Source of the DNA: Pirellulaceae bacterium
GTDB lineage: Bacteria > Planctomycetota > Planctomycetia > Pirellulales > Pirellulaceae
Reading direction: 5' to 3'
DNA: 64,000 nt
NCBI GenBank assembly: GCA_023382975.1
Contig: JAHDXO010000012.1
Location: 35,653 to 99,652 of the forward strand
How positions within the stretch are numbered: position 1 is the first letter of the stretch; each line of letters begins with the position of its first letter. The notes below the pieces were generated by a model. It ran no database searches. It saw only the letters and a list, made by a program, of their open reading frames with translations, and had not been told where the DNA came from. The position numbers and the translations under genes were made by a program. This document shows positions 31,729 through 40,621 of this stretch, piece after piece.

Positions 31729-33702
31729 TCAATCGGGTGTATCGAGATACGGATCCTGCCCCATCTCCCGCTGCATCTTCTTGCGTTGCTTCTCATGATG
31801 CAGCAGCACGGAACGGTCGCGAAAGTGCCTTTTCTCGACCTTCTTCTGGGCCAACCGAAAATCCTTGCCGTAGCGATTCACCTGCCCGTTCGCCTGGGAT
31901 CCGATCGCCTCGTACTTCTTTGCCCACTTGGGCCCGAACCCGGATTTCAAAATCTCGTCTTCCAGCGAAAGGAAGAAGCGAAACGATCCCGGGTCGCCTT
32001 GGCGACCACAACGTCCGCACAACTGTCGGTCCACCCGCGCGGCGTCATGCATTTCCGTGATAATCACGTGCAAGCCGCCTGCTTCGGCGACTCCTTCACC
32101 TAGCTTGATGTCGGTGCCGCGTCCCGCCATGTTCGTCGCCACCGTGACCCGTCCGGGTTGTCCGGCACGCGCGACAATGACCGCTTCCTTGGCCACTTCG
32201 TGGGCGTTCAGCACCTGATGTTCGAGACCTCGTTCGGTGAGCAATTCGGAAAGATGCTCCGACTTGTCGATCGACCGGGTTCCGATCAATACCGGGCGCC
32301 CCTGCTGGTGCATTTCCAGCACCTCGTCCGCGATCGCTTGCCACTTCGCGTCGCTGGTGCCGAAAATTCTGGCGTCCCAGCGTTTTCTTCGAACGGGCTT
32401 GTTCGTGGGAACCGGGATCACTCGCATCTTGTAGATCTTGCGGAACTCCCGCGCGCTGCTGCGCGCCGTACCGGTCATCCCGGCCAGATACCGGTATCGC
32501 AGAAACAAGTCCTGGATGGTGATGCGAGCCGCCTGCCCCGTCGGAACGGTCACTTCGACTTGCTCTTTGGCCTCGATCGCTTGGTGAATCCCGTCTCGCC
32601 ACTTGCGGCCCTCGGCCAAACGGCCGGTGAATTCATCCACGATCACAATCTCGCCGTCCCGCACGACGTACTCGCGATCCAATAAATAGTCCCGGTAGAC
32701 TTTGATCGCCCGTTCGGTGTACTGGTACAGGTCGATCAGTCCGACCGAACGCATGATCTCGGGGTGAGGCAGCGAGCGGACCTTCTGGCGTCCGACCGCC
32801 GTCAATTCCGCTTTCTTGTCGTCGTGATCGTATTCGTAGTCGACGTCCTCTTCGTACTCCGGCGCGTGCTTGGCCGCCCACTGAAAAGTCGCCACCACCT
32901 GCTCTCGCGCCTTGTCGCCGAGGGAACCGATGATGAGCGGGGTTCTGGCCTCGTCGATCAACACGCTGTCGGCCTCGTCGACCAGGGCAAAATGGGAGCC
33001 CCGTTGAACTGGCTGTTCGCCGCCCGTCTCCCACCGTTCGTCGCTTCCTTCGCCCAGGAAGTCGGTCTGCTGTCTGCCCATGCGCCGGAGCAGCAAACGG
33101 TCGCGGAGAAAGTCGAACCCGAACTCTTTCGCGGTGCCGTAGGTGATGTCGCAAGCGTATGCCTTGCGGCGATCGTCCTGTTTGTCTTGAGTTTGAATCA
33201 CGCCGATGCTCATTCCCAGCAACTGGTAAACGGGCGCCATGATCTCGGCGTCGCGGGAGGCCAGATAGTCGTTGACCGTGGCCAGATGCGAGCCGCGTCC
33301 GACCAGTGCGTGCAAGTACATCGGCAGGGTGGCGGTCAGCGTCTTGCCTTCGCCCGTATCCATTTCGGCGATGTTGCCGTCGAACAAAGCCATACCGCCG
33401 ATCATCTGGACATCGAAGTGTCGCAGATTGATCGCCCGGACAGCCGCCTCGCGCACCAGAGCGTAGGCTTCCGGCAACAGACGGTCCAGTTTTTCGCCGC
33501 TCTTGGCCCGAAACCGCAGGGACAGGCTGCGTTTTCGCAATTGCGGATCCGTCTCTTTTTGCAGGGTCGCTTCCATCTCGTTGATCGTCTGCAACATGAG
33601 GGACCAGCGTGCCATGCGCCGTTGGATCGGACCGCCGAACAACGATTGCATCTTGGCGCGTTGGCCCTGGGGCAAGCGACCGCTAGCGTGCAGACTGCTC
33701 AT
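31729..33702 (-). CDS. Short SecA-like translocase ATPase
   Basis: 657 residues from the ATG at 33702; a TTG at 33927 would add 75 unlike residues. SecA motor motifs are intact: GNIAEMDTGEGKTLTATLPM (Walker A), LVDEADSVLIDEARTPLIIG (Walker B), the preprotein cross-linking region and VDEFTGRLAEGRKWRDGIHQ, LAGMTGTARSSAREF, and VATNMAGRGTDIKLGEG with RVDRQLCGRCGRQGDPGSF in the second motor domain. It ends soon after the helical scaffold begins (QKKVEKRHFRDRSVLLHHEK), so the wing domain and the C-terminal zinc tail of full SecA (about 800-900 residues) are missing. It may be an accessory SecA for special substrates. It is close to, but not clearly in an operon with, the LEPR-XLL export-like genes. 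Confidence 0.88.
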   Translation of the reverse strand: MSSLHASGRLPQGQRAKMQSLFGGPIQRRMARWSLMLQTINEMEATLQKETDPQLRKRSLSLRFRAKSGEKLDRLLPEAYALVREAAVRAINLRHFDVQMIGGMALFDGNIAEMDTGEGKTLTATLPMYLHALVGRGSHLATVNDYLASRDAEIMAPVYQLLGMSIGVIQTQDKQDDRRKAYACDITYGTAKEFGFDFLRDRLLLRRMGRQQTDFLGEGSDERWETGGEQPVQRGSHFALVDEADSVLIDEARTPLIIGSLGDKAREQVVATFQWAAKHAPEYEEDVDYEYDHDDKKAELTAVGRQKVRSLPHPEIMRSVGLIDLYQYTERAIKVYRDYLLDREYVVRDGEIVIVDEFTGRLAEGRKWRDGIHQAIEAKEQVEVTVPTGQAARITIQDLFLRYRYLAGMTGTARSSAREFRKIYKMRVIPVPTNKPVRRKRWDARIFGTSDAKWQAIADEVLEMHQQGRPVLIGTRSIDKSEHLSELLTERGLEHQVLNAHEVAKEAVIVARAGQPGRVTVATNMAGRGTDIKLGEGVAEAGGLHVIITEMHDAARVDRQLCGRCGRQGDPGSFRFFLSLEDEILKSGFGPKWAKKYEAIGSQANGQVNRYGKDFRLAQKKVEKRHFRDRSVLLHHEKQRKKMQREMGQDPYLDTPD

Positions 33703-34195
33703 AAAGGTTTCCGGTGGAACTCGGCTGAAACGATGCTTGAGAACGACTGAAGGCGACCTCGGGTCGCGACGAACGCTGCCATGAATTATGCGGCATCTGG
33801 GAAGGACTGACCAGACCAAAGGCCCGTGTCCGGCCACACGAAGCACAGCCCTGCGGCCAAAACGCGAGTTTTTCGATCGGTTCTTGCGCAATCGGCACAA
33901 TCGGCTCAACCAAAACAGCCGCGCCAACCGACATAATCGTTAAAGGCCACGGGGCAATCGGCTGACAACTTGGAGTCCGTGCATGACGCGGAGTTCCACA
34001 GGATGGCCGAGACCGCGACTGCGCTGCTGGCGGGCCGATGGTGGATCGCCATGTCGAGATCGAACGGCACATACTGCAGATGGGTTGTTTGGGTAAAGTT
34101 TTCGCAATGTACCGTTTTTTCTGAGATTTCTGTTTGTGTCGGTCGATCTAGTTATAAGCTTGGTGCCTGACTTCCTGCTGAAATGGGTTGTAGCG
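33703..34195. other. Intergenic region between divergent genes
   Basis: 493 bp between the SecA-like gene and the second BBP7 gene. The last 100 bases are AT-rich, with TTATAA at about 34151-34156 as a possible -10 for the barrel gene. No repeat, RNA fold or supported ORF. Confidence 0.45.
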
Positions 34196-35614
34196 ATGAA
34201 ACAAAACAGGACGATGTTGACGCTCGCGGCACTCTTCCTCGCACTGAACGGATTCGCCGCGTCCGGGGCATCCGGAGCCAGCGGCGCAGAAGGCGATTCA
34301 GCGACTTACAGCCCTGCTTCGGCGGCCAGTTCGGGGAATTACGCAAACTACATCGAAGACGATTTGGTGCCGCGGAGTCCACCCGCCGCGCCGGGGTTCG
34401 CGGGATTCCTTGAGGACAAACCGTCATCCCCGTCCTGGACGCAGCCACCGGGCGACAAGCACGGCAAGCCCGACTCCTCCAAGAGTCATGCTTGCAATGG
34501 CTGCTACGGCTACGGTTGCGATGGCTGTTACACCCGGACATGGGTTGGCGTGGACTACATGATGCTGTGGAGCAAAGGCCGGTTCCTGCCGCCGCTGGTG
34601 ACGACGGGCACGCCTGGCCAGGACGGGGTCTGGGGCCAGCCTTCGACTGTTGCGCTCTACGGCAACGAGGACATTGGCGAAGACTTCCGATCGGCCGGAC
34701 GCTTGTCCTTGGGGCTTTGGTTGGACCGAAGCGAACGGGTGGGCATCGGCGGACGGTTCTTGATCAGCGAAACCGACGAGTCGCCGTTCTCCGCCGAGTC
34801 CAACGGCGGCGGGTCGCCTCTTCTGGCCCGGCCGTTCTTCAATTCGGATCTGATCGTGAACGCCCAGGACTCGCTGATTGTATCGTCTCCCGGCATTCGG
34901 CGCGGTATCGTCGCGGCTCAGGCGGAAAACGACTTGATGAGTCTGGATGCCTACCTGCGAGTGCTGCTGTACCAGTACGAAGACCGCCGCTTGGATCTGC
35001 TGGCCGGGTATCAGTTTTCGAGAATTGACGACAGCCTGAGCATCGGGAATCGCATGGTCCAAATCGGTGGTGCCTTCCCGGCGGGAACGCGGTTCGAGTT
35101 CGACGATCTGTTCGACGTCAAGAACACGTTCCACGGAGCGACCGTGGGCCTGCAGGGCGAGTACAACTACGGCTCGTTGACACTTTCGATGCTCAGCAAG
35201 CTGGGTTTCGGCAATCTGCACCGCGAAGTCCGCATCGATGGGCGGTCGCGGGTGATCGACTCGAACAACAACGTCGCCGACTTCAACGGCGGCATGCTGG
35301 CACTGCCCACGAACATCGGTACGTACAAGGACGACGTCTTCTCGTTCGTGCCCGAGGTGGAATTGAAGCTGATGTACGAAGTGAGCAAAGGGTTTGAAGT
35401 GGCGATCGGTTACTCGTTCCTGTACTGGACCGAAGTTGCCCTGGCCGGCGATCAGATCGACCGGTCGGTGCAGGGGATGCCCACGGTCAACGGCAGCCAG
35501 TTGCTGGGGGGCACGCTGGCGCCCGGAGCCCCGGCCAATCCCGCGTTTGCCGGAGTCCAGGATGCAGGTTTCTGGGCTCAGGGCCTGACGTTCGGCGTGA
35601 CACTGAAACGCTGA
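34196..35614 (+). CDS. BBP7-family outer-membrane beta-barrel protein (copy 2)
   Basis: 472 residues from the ATG at 34196 (MKQNRTMLTLAALFLALNGF), which puts a clean signal peptide at the N-terminus; an in-frame GTG at 34136 would bury it. A low-complexity Ser/Ala/Pro stretch is followed by a Cys cluster (HACNGCYGYGCDGCYTRTWV) and the barrel entry VDYMMLWSKGRFLPPLVTTG. Barrel strands recur (RLSLGLWLDRSERVGIGGRF, RLDLLAGYQFSRIDDSLSI, VGLQGEYNYGSLTLSMLSKL, FEVAIGYSFLYWTEVALAGD) and it ends LTFGVTLKR. It resembles the gene at 19775-21067 along its length. Function is unknown. A terminator follows at 35645-35683. Confidence 0.86.
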   Translation: MKQNRTMLTLAALFLALNGFAASGASGASGAEGDSATYSPASAASSGNYANYIEDDLVPRSPPAAPGFAGFLEDKPSSPSWTQPPGDKHGKPDSSKSHACNGCYGYGCDGCYTRTWVGVDYMMLWSKGRFLPPLVTTGTPGQDGVWGQPSTVALYGNEDIGEDFRSAGRLSLGLWLDRSERVGIGGRFLISETDESPFSAESNGGGSPLLARPFFNSDLIVNAQDSLIVSSPGIRRGIVAAQAENDLMSLDAYLRVLLYQYEDRRLDLLAGYQFSRIDDSLSIGNRMVQIGGAFPAGTRFEFDDLFDVKNTFHGATVGLQGEYNYGSLTLSMLSKLGFGNLHREVRIDGRSRVIDSNNNVADFNGGMLALPTNIGTYKDDVFSFVPEVELKLMYEVSKGFEVAIGYSFLYWTEVALAGDQIDRSVQGMPTVNGSQLLGGTLAPGAPANPAFAGVQDAGFWAQGLTFGVTLKR

Positions 35615-35644
35615 CCGTTCGCGACTTCAATCGCCTGGACGAAG

Positions 35645-35683
35645 ACCGGCCTCGATCAATCGCAGGCCGGTTTCTTTTTTTCT
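35645..35683 (+). terminator. Rho-independent terminator after the second BBP7 gene
   Basis: ACCGGCCT (35645-35652) pairs with AGGCCGGT (35664-35671) around an 11-nt loop and is followed by TTCTTTTTTTCT. Confidence 0.88.
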
Positions 35684-35741
35684 TGGATCTCCGTAAGCTG
35701 GAATTCCACGGAATCGCGTCCCGTCCCGCAGAGTCTCGGCG

Positions 35742-36662
35742 ATGCCCATGAAACAAATGTCCGCCACATTGACGCTGATTGTCTGCTGGCTTGCCGCTTG
35801 GCAGTCGGCCAGCGGTGTCGTCGTCTTCGAGCGAGGCAAGCCGCAGCCCACGATCGGTCGCCTAGTGCGTCAGGACGAGCGAGCGATCGTGATCCAGATG
35901 GAGCCGCCAGGCGCGGCGCCGACGCTTCGGGAGATTCTCCGCAGCGACATCGAAGAGCTGCTGATCGTCGTGTCCGAAGAGCGGCTGGCGGCTCTGCGAC
36001 CGGAGAATCCGTCGGCGTATCGGGATTATGCCGAAGAACTGGCGGTCAAACGCAAGGATCCCGATGCCCTGCTGGCAAGTCTCCGGCTGTATCTGATCGC
36101 GGCCCACTTGTCGCCTGAGACCTTGGGGCAAAGTTGCCTGTTGGGAATGGTCGCATTGGCACGCAGTCCGGCGGAAGAGCGACGGTTCCGGGCGATGGCT
36201 TTCCTGTTAGACCCCAGCCACGACCGCAGCATCTTGAAGTCCGCCGCGGAATCCGCCGTTGTACGCGACGAAGTCGGACGAAGCGGCCTGCTGAAAGCGG
36301 TTCAAGCCATGCGTCGAGGCCAGCGCCGGATCGCTCTGCAATTGGCCGACCGCGACCCGGTTCGGAAGGAGTTCGAGAAGTACGAGGATTTGATCGGCTG
36401 GGAGGAATTTCGAAACATCGAGGATGAGATTCCGCCGCAAGCGTTGCGGCGGTTGCTGACGATCGAATGGCTGCTGACTCGCGACGGCGAGGACAGCGCC
36501 GCGATGTTCGCCGACCGCCGGACTTCGTGGTCCCAAATTGCCGAGCGGCAAGAGCTGCAGCCGCTCGCGCCGCTGACGCTGGAGACCCTGACCGAATTCG
36601 ATCCGCGCGAGTGCGTCTACCAACAAGGCCGTTGGGTCCGTCCGGATGACGCGAAGCGTTAG
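35742..36662 (+). CDS. Exported protein of unknown function
   Basis: 306 residues, or 304 from the second ATG at 35748. A signal peptide (MKQMSATLTLIVCWLAAWQS) precedes a mature protein that opens VVVFERGKPQPTIGRLVRQD, a small beta-rich segment, then a largely helical region with PSAYRDYAEELAVKRKDPDA and LLASLRLYLIAAHLSPETLG, which might form TPR-like pairs. The C-terminus ends in FDPRECVYQQGRWVRPDDAK. I do not recognise a family. It sits between the BBP7 terminator and the CinA-like gene, 41 bp upstream of the latter on the same strand, so they are probably cotranscribed. Confidence 0.72.
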   Translation: MPMKQMSATLTLIVCWLAAWQSASGVVVFERGKPQPTIGRLVRQDERAIVIQMEPPGAAPTLREILRSDIEELLIVVSEERLAALRPENPSAYRDYAEELAVKRKDPDALLASLRLYLIAAHLSPETLGQSCLLGMVALARSPAEERRFRAMAFLLDPSHDRSILKSAAESAVVRDEVGRSGLLKAVQAMRRGQRRIALQLADRDPVRKEFEKYEDLIGWEEFRNIEDEIPPQALRRLLTIEWLLTRDGEDSAAMFADRRTSWSQIAERQELQPLAPLTLETLTEFDPRECVYQQGRWVRPDDAKR

Positions 36663-36703
36663 ATGCCTGAAGTACACGCCATCTTTCCAGAGCGAGTCAA
36701 TGG

Positions 36704-38029
36704 ATGAACACAAAACGAACCGCCATGATCCTGTTGGCCATCTTGGGAACCGGAGGGACGGGACCGCTGAGCCTCGGCGCTGAGCACGCAAGCGATTCGT
36801 CGTCCGAGGCGGTCGAATACATGATCGTTGTAACAGGTGGTGAATTGCTGGCCGGCGCTTTTCCGGACTCGCACACCGTGTTCCTGACACGCACTTTGAG
36901 GCCGCTCGGCCTGAATTGTGTCGGCTCGATTTGTGTCGACGACGGCGCTCAGGATATCCACGCGGCGCTCAAGTTCGCATTGGCCCGAGTCCGCATGGTG
37001 ATCGTCACCGGCGGACTGGGCCCAACTCAGAACGACATCACGCGGGAAACGCTGTCCGACTTTACCGGTATCCCTCTGGAGGAAAACGAAGAGGTGCTCG
37101 CTGCCATCGAGCGGCGCATGGGCACGACGCGCGATCGCTTGCGGTCCAATCTGCGCCGACAGGTTCAGACTCCGGTACGCGGGACGTACCTGAAGAATGT
37201 GAGCGGCAGCTCGGTGGGGCTGGTCTTCGATCTCGACCCGCGCGTCGTCATCGCCCTGCCGGGCCCGCCGAGCGAATTGCAGCCGATGGTCCGCCAGTCG
37301 CTGGTGCCTTGGCTGGCCGAACGGTTTGGCACGCGTCTGCCCGGCGCCGCACTGACAATCCGCTTCGTCGGCGTCGGCCAGTCGCAGATCGACCAGACCA
37401 TGCAAGAGCACATCCCCTTGGATTCCGACATCATCGTGCAATCGCAGTTCGAAGCCAGCCGCGTGGATTTCACCTTCCTGCTGCCGGACGACACGCCCGC
37501 CAGTCGGGCTCGGCTGGACGCCCTGCGCGAGCAGATCCAGCAGCATCTGGGCGAGTACATCTACGGAATCGGCGACACAACGCTCGAATCGCACATCCTC
37601 CAGCGGTTGGCTGACCGCCATCAAACTCTGGCCGTGGCGGAAGCCGGCAGCGGCGGATGCCTCGCCTCGGCCTTGGCCGGAACCGACGGCGCCGACACCG
37701 TACTGGCCGGCGCGGTGATCGCCTGCGACGACGCCCGCTTAGGCAGATTGGTCGAGGCGGAGGCCAACCGTTTGCGCGAGGCCGCGGGCGACGAGGCGCG
37801 GGCCGACCTCTTGGCCGCCGGCGTTGCGGGACATTTTCACGGCGACTGGTCCGTGGCGGTCGGTCAATTGCAGCGCAGCCCGGACGGCGCGCCACATGTC
37901 GCCGTCGCCATCCGTTCGCCCGACGGGCAGACCACCATGCACCGCGTCGCCCTGCGAGGCACCGATCCCGCCAGCCGATCCCACCTGACCACCCGCCTGC
38001 TCGACCTGCTGCGCAAACGGCTGCCGTGA
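36704..38029 (+). CDS. CinA-like protein with a signal peptide
   Basis: 441 residues. CinA combines an N-terminal MoCF/molybdopterin-binding domain with a C-terminal nicotinamide-nucleotide amidase domain. Here the MoCF part is clear (EYMIVVTGGELLAGAFPDSH; VRMVIVTGGLGPTQNDITRE; VVIALPGPPSELQPMVR; about residues 38-205). The C-terminal domain (about 290-441) is poorly kept: the usual AES-x-TGG motif reads TLAVAEAGSGGCLASAL, so the conserved Ser is Ala. The first 28 residues (MNTKRTAMILLAILGTGGTG) form a signal peptide, which is unexpected because CinA is normally cytoplasmic. It may be a repurposed, envelope-located homologue without amidase activity. Confidence 0.8.
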   Translation: MNTKRTAMILLAILGTGGTGPLSLGAEHASDSSSEAVEYMIVVTGGELLAGAFPDSHTVFLTRTLRPLGLNCVGSICVDDGAQDIHAALKFALARVRMVIVTGGLGPTQNDITRETLSDFTGIPLEENEEVLAAIERRMGTTRDRLRSNLRRQVQTPVRGTYLKNVSGSSVGLVFDLDPRVVIALPGPPSELQPMVRQSLVPWLAERFGTRLPGAALTIRFVGVGQSQIDQTMQEHIPLDSDIIVQSQFEASRVDFTFLLPDDTPASRARLDALREQIQQHLGEYIYGIGDTTLESHILQRLADRHQTLAVAEAGSGGCLASALAGTDGADTVLAGAVIACDDARLGRLVEAEANRLREAAGDEARADLLAAGVAGHFHGDWSVAVGQLQRSPDGAPHVAVAIRSPDGQTTMHRVALRGTDPASRSHLTTRLLDLLRKRLP

Positions 38030-38113
38030 AGGCGCCCACGCTGGGGAAGGCACACGGTATTCGATGCCGTACGGCTTCCTAACGCCATCGCAGCTCCTGC
38101 CTCGCCGCTGGTG

Positions 38114-39025
38114 CTACGGCGAAGGCAAGCCCAGACTGCGTCCGCCAGTGTTTGCGTCTTGACCTTTTTCGGAGGAATTGCTCGCCGAGATGGTACACAT
38201 GGACGTGAATACATCCGGCTCCGTGTCATCTCGCACGAAGTCCACATGACCATCCATGAACACAGCCATAGCTCCACCTGGGTGCAGGCCGCCAAACTGT
38301 CCAGCGCTACCAACTCCGCGAACAAATGGAAGGGAAGTCAGCTCGCAGTCCACTCCTCGGACAGTCGCCTTGCCACCAGCGATCCAGCATCCGTTCTCTT
38401 GATCGGTTTCAACCAGAAAGAGTGTCCCGATCGTTCCATCCACCACATCCGCGAAGCTGGTCTGGCGATCGCAACCCCAGGCGCCAGCCCGCTTGTGCTC
38501 GACCGTCAGAAGCGGAGCGTCATCGCCCACACCGCCGTTCCCCACGTACGTGGCAAACGGCTGGCCATCGCTGTGGAACTGTTCGGCCGCGCTCGGGCAG
38601 CGAAGTCCGAAGAATGGGCGCAGCGGAACGTCCAGTTCATAGTAAGGTCCGTTCCTCCAAGTGTGCAGCATCAGCGGCCGCAGTTCCTCTGCGTCCCACG
38701 GCTTGTTCAGATCAATGATCGGCGTCCCGTAGTGCTGCATGAACTGCCCGACAGAAAGATACCAACTCCATCGCTTCGATGGCGGCAGGTCTCGTCTGCC
38801 AACACAACCGTAGGGCAGGAGTCCTCTGTAAGTATCGTGGTAATTCTGCAGGCCGAGCCCGAGATTTCGCAGGTTGTTTGTGCATTCAGTTCGTCGAGTC
38901 GACTCGCGTGCAGCCTGAATGGCGGGAATGACCAGTGCCAATGCCACGCAGATCAGCACGAGACAAGCAAGTAGATTCCGAAGGGGCCTGCCCCACGGCA
39001 ATCGCGAAGTCAAGACCTCTGGCAT
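38114..39025 (-). CDS. DUF1559 protein with H-X9-DG motif
   Basis: 303 residues from the ATG at 39025 ([20 protein letters not shown]), chosen because GGAG lies seven bases upstream; starts at 39175 and 39124 have no such site. A single N-terminal helix ([20 protein letters not shown]) is followed by [20 protein letters not shown] and [16 protein letters not shown], the planctomycete DUF1559 pattern, and the C-terminal [17 protein letters not shown] holds the H-X9-DG motif. Typical members begin with a prepilin site (Gly-Phe-Thr-Leu-Val-Glu), which is absent here, so the protein is probably anchored, not processed into a pilus-like fibre. Confidence 0.85.
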   Translation of the reverse strand: MPEVLTSRLPWGRPLRNLLACLVLICVALALVIPAIQAARESTRRTECTNNLRNLGLGLQNYHDTYRGLLPYGCVGRRDLPPSKRWSWYLSVGQFMQHYGTPIIDLNKPWDAEELRPLMLHTWRNGPYYELDVPLRPFFGLRCPSAAEQFHSDGQPFATYVGNGGVGDDAPLLTVEHKRAGAWGCDRQTSFADVVDGTIGTLFLVETDQENGCWIAGGKATVRGVDCELTSLPFVRGVGSAGQFGGLHPGGAMAVFMDGHVDFVRDDTEPDVFTSMCTISASNSSEKGQDANTGGRSLGLPSP

Positions 39026-39404
39026 CGACGGTCTCCATGCACACCACGGCAATCGATCTGCCCAGGTTCGCACGCCCGACACCGCCCCAACATGCAGAGC
39101 ATTCAGCATCGAACAACGACTCATTCTAACAATACCAACGCCGCGGTGGTTTGACGACATCGAAACGCGAGTCATTCGGGAGGGCTGGGATGCTTATAGT
39201 CGTCGCCTGTAAGATGCGCGCAGCGAGGCCGCGTTAGGATGGGCGAACCTGCGAACTGAACGCAGAGACGCAGAGGACAACGATGGTTCGGGTTCAAGAA
39301 TGAATGACTTGCGATCACGCTGTCCTGCGGTCGTGAAGGACCAAGGCATAATCGATCTACAAGCCGTCATCCGCTACGAGATGCACCTCGCAGCAGACGT
39401 CCGG
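39026..39404. other. Intergenic region, nothing recognised
   Basis: 379 bp between the DUF1559 start and the decayed transposase. I see no ORF, palindrome or terminator that I would defend. Confidence 0.4.
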
Positions 39405-40043
39405 TTACAGTCGCTGCTGGGCGAGTTGTCGCAATCGCTCGCGATCCGCGCTGAAATAGCTGCCCAGCAACCGCGACTTTGCCAACAGCCGCTGAATCCG
39501 CTGGCCCCACACCTCGGCGCTGGTTCCAAGGCGGTCCAGGATCGAGGCCACCTCACGGTTGACGCGCGCCTTGCCCTGGCGGCACAACCGGCTGGTGTAG
39601 TCGATCAGCAGCAAATAACTGCCCAGCGAGAAGCCTCGAGCAGCCCCTCGCGCAACGAGCCCTCCCGCCGCCGGTCCTCGATCGGGCACAGCCAAAGATC
39701 CTCTTCCACCGCGCCGGCAGCGAGGCTCCCGGCGACGCTGCCACAGGCCGCCGCTTTCAATTCTTCGAGTTTCCCTTGGGCTGCGGCATGTTCCACCCGC
39801 TGATGCACCGACGTGTGCGGGCTCGTTTCCGGAGTGGCAGCCAAGCCCGCCGCGACGGGGTTCAAGTCGATATACGCGCAAGTGGCCAGCAACGCTTCGT
39901 CGTCCAGGATCGCAATCGATTTGTAACGCGACTCCCAAAACGTCCCTTTGCAGTCAGGCCTTGGTCACTTCGATCCCCTGCCCTTCTGCCGACTTGGGCG
40001 GATAGGCGACCAACCACCGCCGAACGACATTCTCGGCCGACCA
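39405..40043 (-). pseudogene. Decayed REP-associated (Y1-like) transposase
   Basis: Three pieces in different frames reconstruct part of one transposase on the minus strand. The 5' piece (about 40043-39960) reads WSAENVVRRWLVAYPPKSAE and stops after EVTKA. A gap follows, then CKGTFWESRYKSIAILDDEA and LLATCAYIDLNPVAAGLAAT through LREGLLE. A missing G near 39634 shifts the frame to GFSLGSYLLLIDYTSRLCRQ and the end at 39405. The middle matches the conserved FWExRxKS...AYIDLNPV block of RAYT-type transposases. The N-terminal catalytic HuH region and an internal part are missing, so the copy cannot transpose. A 40179-40243 palindrome flanks its 5' side. Confidence 0.82.
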
Positions 40044-40621
40044 CCCGCTTGCAGCATCCGGCTCTTCAACGGAAAGGCAAGAGGACAGCCTTTGTCTGCC
40101 CGTCGCGACCGAGGCGAACAAGCCGCGCAAACACCCCCGATAGAGTGGATAAAATGAGTCAGATTATCCGCGGCTCGATAGCTACGTTCGCCAGAACGTG
40201 GGAAGCGGTGGAAGCTCGCGCTACCTTCTGGCGGACGTAGCTACAACCATGCGTCATGCATTTCCCATCCTCCGTAACTTGCTTTTAGGCAGCCACTTAT
40301 GAATCAATTGCCCGACGGTGGCTAAGGTGTCTTCTGCGATTCCTTCTGCAATCGCTGGCGTGACATCTCACTCACATTGGGCAAAATGCATCCAGTATAT
40401 TGCGGAGCATCTATTTCCATTGTACTGGTGTTGGAGAAAAGTGCCCTTGGGCTCATTGAATAGTCGTCGACCGTACAGTGGCCACTTTTACTGGGGCCGA
40501 GAATCTTTCTAATGTTGAAGTATTCCGCTTCCATGGGAACAGCGGTCAGGAGGTACTGCCCTTTTCTGGTGCGGATGACGCACGCGGCTTACCCATTACA
40601 CCCCCCAACGAAGGATGAGCG
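40044..40621. other. Non-coding stretch with one palindrome
   Basis: 578 bp between the decayed transposase and the 164-residue gene. Apart from the REP-like palindrome at 40179-40243 I recognise nothing; the right half is AT-richer and may hold the next gene's promoter. Confidence 0.45.
40179..40243. repeat. REP-like palindrome, family D
   Basis: TAGCTACGTTCGCCAGAA at 40179-40196 pairs with 40226-40243 at 17 of 18 positions, around a 29-nt loop. It lies next to the decayed REP-associated transposase. Confidence 0.88.
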
